Below are positions 55,901 through 64,000 of a stretch of DNA of 64,000 nucleotides, piece after piece. A program made the position numbers and the translations under genes. The DNA lies in NCBI RefSeq assembly GCF_020740795.1, contig NC_067304.1:4020056-4084055 (forward strand), written 5' to 3'. The notes under the pieces were generated by a model, which saw nothing but the letters and a program-made list of their open reading frames with translations, had not been told where the DNA came from and made no database searches. How positions within the stretch are numbered: the first letter of the stretch is position 1; every line of letters begins with the position of its first letter. This DNA is from Apus apus. Lineage: Eukaryota; Chordata; Aves; Apodiformes; Apodidae.

Positions 55901-57994
55901 AGTTCTGTCTTCCTGAAGCATGTGGTAACTCACAACAGAATTCTTCCCACTCCAAATGAACTCTGTAACTCAAGCAGGCTGGTCACAAGTCCTAAAATGC
56001 TTATAGTGCTTTCAAGTCTCGATTACACGACATGCAAAGGTCTTAAAATACTTGATCAACATTCTTCATAACATATAACGGGTAGTTTCCAGAGAAACTT
56101 ACATCACAGTTCTTATCTGTTTCTCTGATGACGAAAACAATGTTACAACACAACCCAAAAACGGGAACTACGCCTCGAAAGGAAAATTTAACTTCACATC
56201 TAGGAAATAAACGAGAGGAAATTACCCGCCCTGTGTCCCTGAGTTACAAAATCGACTATCACGTGTGAAGAATGAGGCAGAGTAATTTCAGTCAAATAAT
56301 TAGACCATGAGCCCAAAGGGATATGATTTGCCGTGCCTGGAATCCTGGCCCAAGTGACCTCACCCCCCTCACCTACCGCTTCCCCCAACATTTGTGTCTG
56401 TTTTTTTACTAGCACCCCCAGAACACAAAACCATAAACCAAGTTTATACCTTTTTCGGCGTGTGAGTTCTACATTTTTCACCAGAAAGACTGTCGTGCTG
56501 CACAAAGCTCGTGACCCCACAGTCGTGTTTTTCCAACTGCACCCGACAGACAGTAAATTCAGAAGCCACCAAACCCGGCCTCTCTGCTCCCTTTAAATCA
56601 GGCGTCCCTTTTTTCTCTGCTGTTTGAAAGGCTGCCTTGAAATTTAAAGGATTATATGGATCATCTGAGGTACAGAATGAGTTCCAAAGTTTCAAGCTTT
56701 CTGCCTCATCCACACTGCAACAGTCCCACCCATCCTCCTCTTCAGAACTAGGCTCGGGAGAACCTGAAGACTCCTCTGCCCACGAGGAATCTTCCTCCTC
56801 CTCCTCCACATCCGACATATCCTTCCCCGGATCGCTGGAAGATGTCTGAATGGTGGCTGTGAAGTTCTGAGGGTTGTACGGATCCAAACTATAGAAGGAA
56901 TTCCAGAGGTGAAGCCTTTCCCCGTCCTGGCTACCAGCGTCTGAATCTGAGGGGAGCCCTTCGCTGTCAAACCCATCATCATCCCAGTCTTCCTCGTCAT
57001 CCGCACTCTCTTCCTCACTGGAAACTCCCCCTATGATATAATCTATTAATTTATTCGCACAGGCAGGTCTGGCTGAAACTGGAAGGTTTTGCTCTATTTC
57101 GGAGTCATCCCCCTCCTCTTCAGTCAAAGCTTCCCCCTCAAGTGCTCCCTTTTCAGCTGAAACCCTTATTATCCCCTCCTGCTCCAAGGAACCACTTCCA
57201 GGTTGTCTCCCCGGCTCGCTCGGCTCCTCGGGCTGCTTCAATTCCCCGGCATCGCACCGCTGCTCCCGCCGTCGTCCTACCTCCTCCTGACAAACGCCTT
57301 TGTGCTGCTGCTGCTGCTCCTCCTCCAGGCTGTGATAGCCGTGGTCAGGGTCTGGCACAGTCAGGCTCCCGCTCGCCAAATGCCAGGGCTGGAGGAAAGC
57401 CAAGCGCTTGTTGCGGAGGAACTCCACCTCCGGCAGGCCGCCCCGGGCCGGGCAGCCTCGCCAGAGCTCGGCGGGGTCCTCGGCTCGCAGGGGCTGCGGC
57501 AGATGGGCCTTGTCAGAGCCGCACGCCTGGCCCTGCGGCGGGCCCAGCGCGGACAAGTCCAGGCGGGGGCCGGGGAAGGGCAGCAGGCTGCTCCGCACCA
57601 GCGCGCTCCCCCACAGCCGGGACTCCGGGTCAGCCTCTCCCCTCTTCTCCAGGGCTTCCTCCGACCACCACCGCGCCTCCTCGGCCCAGTCCAGAGAGGC
57701 CTCCGGCCTCGCCAGCAGCGGCGGCAGCGGCGGCGGGCCCTTGTCGGGGCGCGGCCCGGCGGCGGGGCAGAGCGCGGAGCTGAGCGAGGGGCCGGGCAGC
57801 AGCCGCTGCAGCAGGGCGGGCAGCGGAGACAGGAGCTGCGACACCAGCCGCAGCCAGGAGAAGGGCGGGCTGGCCTGAGGCGAGGCGCCGGCAGGGACGG
57901 CGCTGGGCCCGGCCAGCTTAGGCCAGGCCGCGGCGAAGCCCAAGCGGGCCCAGCCCGGGCCGGGCCCGGCGCGTTCCCGCGCGCTCGGCTCCAT
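52721..57994 (-). CDS. PPP1R15B: PPP1R15B (CReP), eIF2-alpha phosphatase regulatory subunit, complete
   Basis: Two coding exons, 57994-56450 (515 codons) and 52933-52721 (70 codons plus TAG), giving 585 residues; human is 713. The protein is constitutively made. Through its C-terminal region it brings PP1 catalytic subunit and G-actin to phospho-eIF2-alpha at the ER, reversing the integrated stress response (family knowledge). Visible features: a hydrophobic N-terminal segment (about 46-75, [19 protein letters not shown]) fitting membrane association; the conserved block [17 protein letters not shown] (307-323); acidic tracts; two copies of an LWNSF/DPYNP/NF motif (361-378 and 434-452); the PP1-docking KVTF (515-518); and the actin/eIF2-alpha region [17 protein letters not shown]. 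The length deficit lies in the N-terminal half. The CDS lies 1.9 kb downstream of the PIK3C2B stop, in the same direction. Confidence 0.97.
53061..53345 (-). mobile_element. CR1 LINE fragment
   Basis: Begins CGCAGAATGATCTGGGTTGG; the reverse complement of the CR1 3' end. It contains a small internal duplication (AAAGATCACCTTAAAGATCA). It may extend to about 53400. Confidence 0.92.
55088..55387 (-). mobile_element. CR1 LINE fragment
   Basis: Begins AGAATCACAGAATGGTGAAG, continues with CATCCAACCTGCCCTTCGAC and GAAGAATTTCTTCTTGATGC. A somewhat different subfamily from the copy at 53061 (CCTGTTCCAGTGCCCTCCTA). Confidence 0.92.
55573..55790 (-). mobile_element. CR1 LINE fragment
   Basis: Begins ACCACAGAATGGCTTGGGTT and includes TCCAGGGATGGGGCTGCCAC. 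More diverged than the neighbours (GGCCAACCCCCCTACAATG). Confidence 0.9.
56450..57994 (-). CDS. PPP1R15B: PPP1R15B exon 1 coding part
   Basis: Starts [15 protein letters not shown] and ends CRTHTPKK at donor AAAAAG|GTATAA in phase 0. The ATG is chosen because human also begins MEP and because an upstream ORF ends before it. The first 900 bases are a CpG island; the later part is much lower in GC and encodes the acidic repeats. Confidence 0.97.
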
Positions 57995-58024
57995 GAGCGG
58001 CGCTGGAAGGGCAGAGGAGGCTCT

Positions 58025-58126
58025 TCAGCGTTGGCAGCGGCGCGGCGGGGGCTGCGGAGCGGCGCTCCGTGGCGGGGCGGCGGCGGGGCGGGCGGCGGGC
58101 GGCTCCTGGCGGCTCCCGGTCCCCAT
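58025..58126 (-). CDS. Upstream ORF in PPP1R15B 5' leader (33 codons)
   Basis: ATG at 58126 opens MGTGSRQEPPAARPAAAPPR and stops at TGA 58025-58027, 31 bases before the main ATG. Human PPP1R15B is known to carry upstream ORFs that keep it translated when eIF2-alpha is phosphorylated. Presence here is seen directly; function is inferred. It counts only if transcription starts upstream of 58126. Confidence 0.5.
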   Translation of the reverse strand: MGTGSRQEPPAARPAAAPPRSAAPQPPPRRCQR

Positions 58127-58144
58127 CCTGCTGCTGCCCCGCGC

Positions 58145-58157
58145 ACAAAATGGCGGC
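58145..58157 (-). promoter_or_regulatory. YY1-type motif in PPP1R15B promoter
   Basis: GCCGCCATTTTGT on the minus strand is a textbook YY1 core (CCGCCATNTT), often just downstream of transcription starts of housekeeping genes. It lies about 20 bases before the upstream ORF. Confidence 0.6.
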
Positions 58158-58414
58158 GCGGCCCCGACACCCGCCCGGCGCCGCCGCCGGCCCGCAACGC
58201 GCAGGCGCGGTCCCGCCTCCTCTGCGTCATAGCGAGATGCCGCCTCCCATTGGTCAGTGTCTCCAGGGGGAGGAGGACCCTGAGGAGAAGGCCCCGCCCC
58301 TCCGGCCGCGTGAGGATTGCATCAGCCGGAGGGGAGCGGGCGCCGCGCGGCAGCGCCCCCTGTGGCGGCGGGGCGGTACTGCAGGGGCAGGGGGAGCACG
58401 GGCAGGGCGGGAGC

Positions 58415-58865
58415 GGGATGGGATGGGGCTGGGATGGGGCTGGGATGGGGCTGGGATGAGGCTGGGATGGGGCTGGGATGAGGCTGGGATGGGGCTGGGA
58501 TCGAGATGGGATGGGGCTGGGATGGGGCTGGGATGGGGCTGGGATCGGGATGGGATGGGGCTGGGATAGGGATGGGATGGGGCTGGTATCGGGATGGGAT
58601 GGGGCTGGGATGGGGCTGGGGTAGGACTGGAATCGGACCGGGATCGGGATAGGTTGGGGATGGGATAGGGCTGGGATCGGGATGGGATGGGGCTGGGATC
58701 GGGATGGGATGGGGCTGGGATCGGGATAGGATAGGGCTGGGATGGGGCTGGGATCGGGCCGGGATGGCTCTGGGATCGGGCCGGGATCGGGATGGGATGG
58801 GGCTGGGATCGGGCCGGGATCAGCCCCGGCAGGGCCGGGATGGGATGGGGCCGGGATCAGCCCCG
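58415..58865. repeat. G-rich minisatellite (GGGATGGGGCTGGGAT variants)
   Basis: About 450 bases of imperfect tandem units built from GGGATGGGGCT, GGGATCGGGAT and GGGATAGGGCT, lying between the PPP1R15B promoter and PIK3C2B 3' end. Strong G-quadruplex potential on the plus strand. It creates long meaningless open frames on both strands. Confidence 0.95.
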
Positions 58866-59129
58866 GCAGGGTGTCTCGGAGCTGCTCCGTGGGTCCATGG
58901 CGCTGCCCCCTCGGTGCCCACCCCCCATCAGCCGTTTGTGGGCGCGCTTCGTCGTTAATGACGGCTGAGCGGTAATTGCTGGGAGATGAGCTGGAGGGGG
59001 CCGGGGTCCCTGCGTGTGCCGGGGACAGAGGCAGCTGCATCCCCGGTCCCCGAGGACGTGGCCTCTTGGGCTTTGCAGCAAGCGGATGGGCAGGCGGGGC
59101 CCACGTGCCACCCCGTGCATTTCATCGCC

Positions 59130-59135
59130 TTTATT
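59130..59135 (-). terminator. Likely PIK3C2B poly(A) signal
   Basis: GAAAATAAAGG on the minus strand, followed 20-40 bases on by GGGGTGGCACGTGGG. An earlier ATTAAA variant lies near 59290. Cleavage is expected near 59110. Confidence 0.5.
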
Positions 59136-59168
59136 TTCATGCCACCGTGTTACAGGCAGGAGGGTCCG

Positions 59169-59222
59169 ATGGCAGCTCCGGCAGCTCCAGCAGCTCCGGC
59201 AGCTCCGGCAGCTCCGGCAGGG
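59169..59222. repeat. AGCTCCGGC 9-mer tandem repeat
   Basis: Six near-perfect copies of a 9-base unit (GGCAGCTCC with one CAGCAGCTCC variant) within the presumed PIK3C2B 3' UTR. Confidence 0.9.
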
Positions 59223-59862
59223 CTATTCCTCTCCACCCCCCCCCCAGCCTCCAGCCTCCACCTCCCGCTAGGTACAATATTTAAAACTTTTAATATAAAG
59301 GTTAAGTTCATTATTCTCGATCCTGAGAAACATTTTGTCCGTTTACGGAGCTCTTGCTGTAAACAAAGCACCACAGGCACCAAAGCCCGGCCCCCCGGCG
59401 CAGGCGTCCCCGTCATCGGGGCCGGATGGCAGACGAGGAGACAGATGTCCCTGCTGGCACAGGGACAGGAACATTCCCCAGAGTGGGAATTGCCCGGATC
59501 CAGGCAGGCAGCTCCTGGCTGGAGATGCACCCGGAGCTCTGCAGGTACACACACACCCCCAGCCCAAAGCAAATCTCCACCACGCCTCCCCTCTCCTCTC
59601 CGCCCCGGTGCCTGGCCACATGCTACTCATTATTAAAAAAAATTAAAATACAGATATCCCAAAAGGAAGAATAACCCCCCCGAAGCACCCCACTGGTTCT
59701 CCCTTCCCCTCCCTCCCCGCGTTGCTCCCTTGACACAAGGTAAACTTGAAAAAGACGAGGCCTGCGGCAGCGCCCGTGGGCACATCCCAGGGTGGGCAGA
59801 GCCGTGGCAGAGGTGCCGTGAGTCCCAGCCCCCGTGGAGGGACCTCAGAAGGTGGTGGGACC

Positions 59863-64000
<4,138 letters not shown>

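Larger units (their letters stand above)
52934..56449 (-). other. PPP1R15B intron
   Basis: The gene's only intron in the coding region, 3.5 kb, low GC, with three CR1 copies all antisense to the plus strand and no recognisable exon. Confidence 0.8.
57200..58340 (-). promoter_or_regulatory. PPP1R15B CpG island promoter
   Basis: Very dense CpG covering the first half of exon 1 and about 350 bases upstream. It includes GGCGGGGCGGCGGCGGGGCG Sp1-type boxes (about 58071-58090) and no TATA box, typical of a housekeeping promoter. Confidence 0.75.
59110..59862 (-). other. PIK3C2B: PIK3C2B 3' UTR
   Basis: About 750 bases from the TGA stop to the AATAAA near 59130. It contains an AT-rich stretch (59625-59660) and the AGCTCCGGC repeat at 59169. 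The end is inferred from the poly(A) signal only. Confidence 0.5.

Noticed and set aside
57203-58459. 418-residue plus-strand open frame
   Set aside because: Antisense shadow of PPP1R15B exon 1 in a CpG island; no splice or family evidence.
57361-59040. 559-residue minus-strand open frame
   Set aside because: It runs out of phase through PPP1R15B exon 1, the CpG island and the minisatellite. The sequence is Arg/Pro and PxPxPS repeats, a composition artefact.

Overview
This is nuclear DNA from a bird. Six fragments of the avian CR1 LINE are present, with the typical 3'-end consensus. Genes are split by canonical GT-AG introns, CpG-rich promoters are visible, and the protein-coding exons match vertebrate proteins closely. 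GC content is high over the first 48 kb and beyond 57 kb, as in avian microchromosomes. I cannot name the species.

Three genes lie head to tail on the minus strand, in the same order and relative orientation as on human 1q32.1. PLEKHA6 (about 826-43650, 3' end beyond the left edge) encodes a junctional PH-domain scaffold. PPP1R15B (coding 52721-57994, complete) is the constitutive eIF2-alpha phosphatase targeting subunit (CReP). PIK3C2B (59863 to the right edge, 5' part missing) is a class II phosphoinositide 3-kinase. I resolved 21 PLEKHA6, 2 PPP1R15B and 17 PIK3C2B coding exons. In every gene the exon phases join without a frame break: 943 PLEKHA6 codons so far, 585 residues for PPP1R15B, and 735 C-terminal residues for PIK3C2B.

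Layout. 1-14.1 kb holds dense PLEKHA6 exons (PH domain, linker, coiled coil, proline-rich exon). 14.1-42.5 kb is one 28-kb intron of the WW-containing PLEKHA6 transcript; it carries a CpG-rich alternative promoter near 15.7-16.2 kb, further first-exon candidates and simple repeats. 42.4-43.65 kb holds three short exons for tandem WW domains. 43.65-48.46 kb is intergenic with a TAAT-rich element. 48.46-52.7 kb is AT-rich PPP1R15B 3' UTR with two polyadenylation signals. 52.9-56.4 kb is the single PPP1R15B intron with three CR1 copies. 57-58.35 kb is the PPP1R15B CpG-island promoter with an upstream ORF, 58.4-58.9 kb a G-rich minisatellite, and 59.1-64 kb the 3' half of PIK3C2B.

I see no phage, CRISPR, tRNA, rRNA, endogenous retrovirus or new enzymatic system. 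The most informative observations concern gene architecture: a WW-PH form of PLEKHA6 whose WW exons sit 28 kb upstream of the PH exons, several candidate alternative promoters, an in-frame extended acceptor inside the PH domain, a GC-AG intron in the PIK3C2B kinase domain, and a PPP1R15B upstream ORF.
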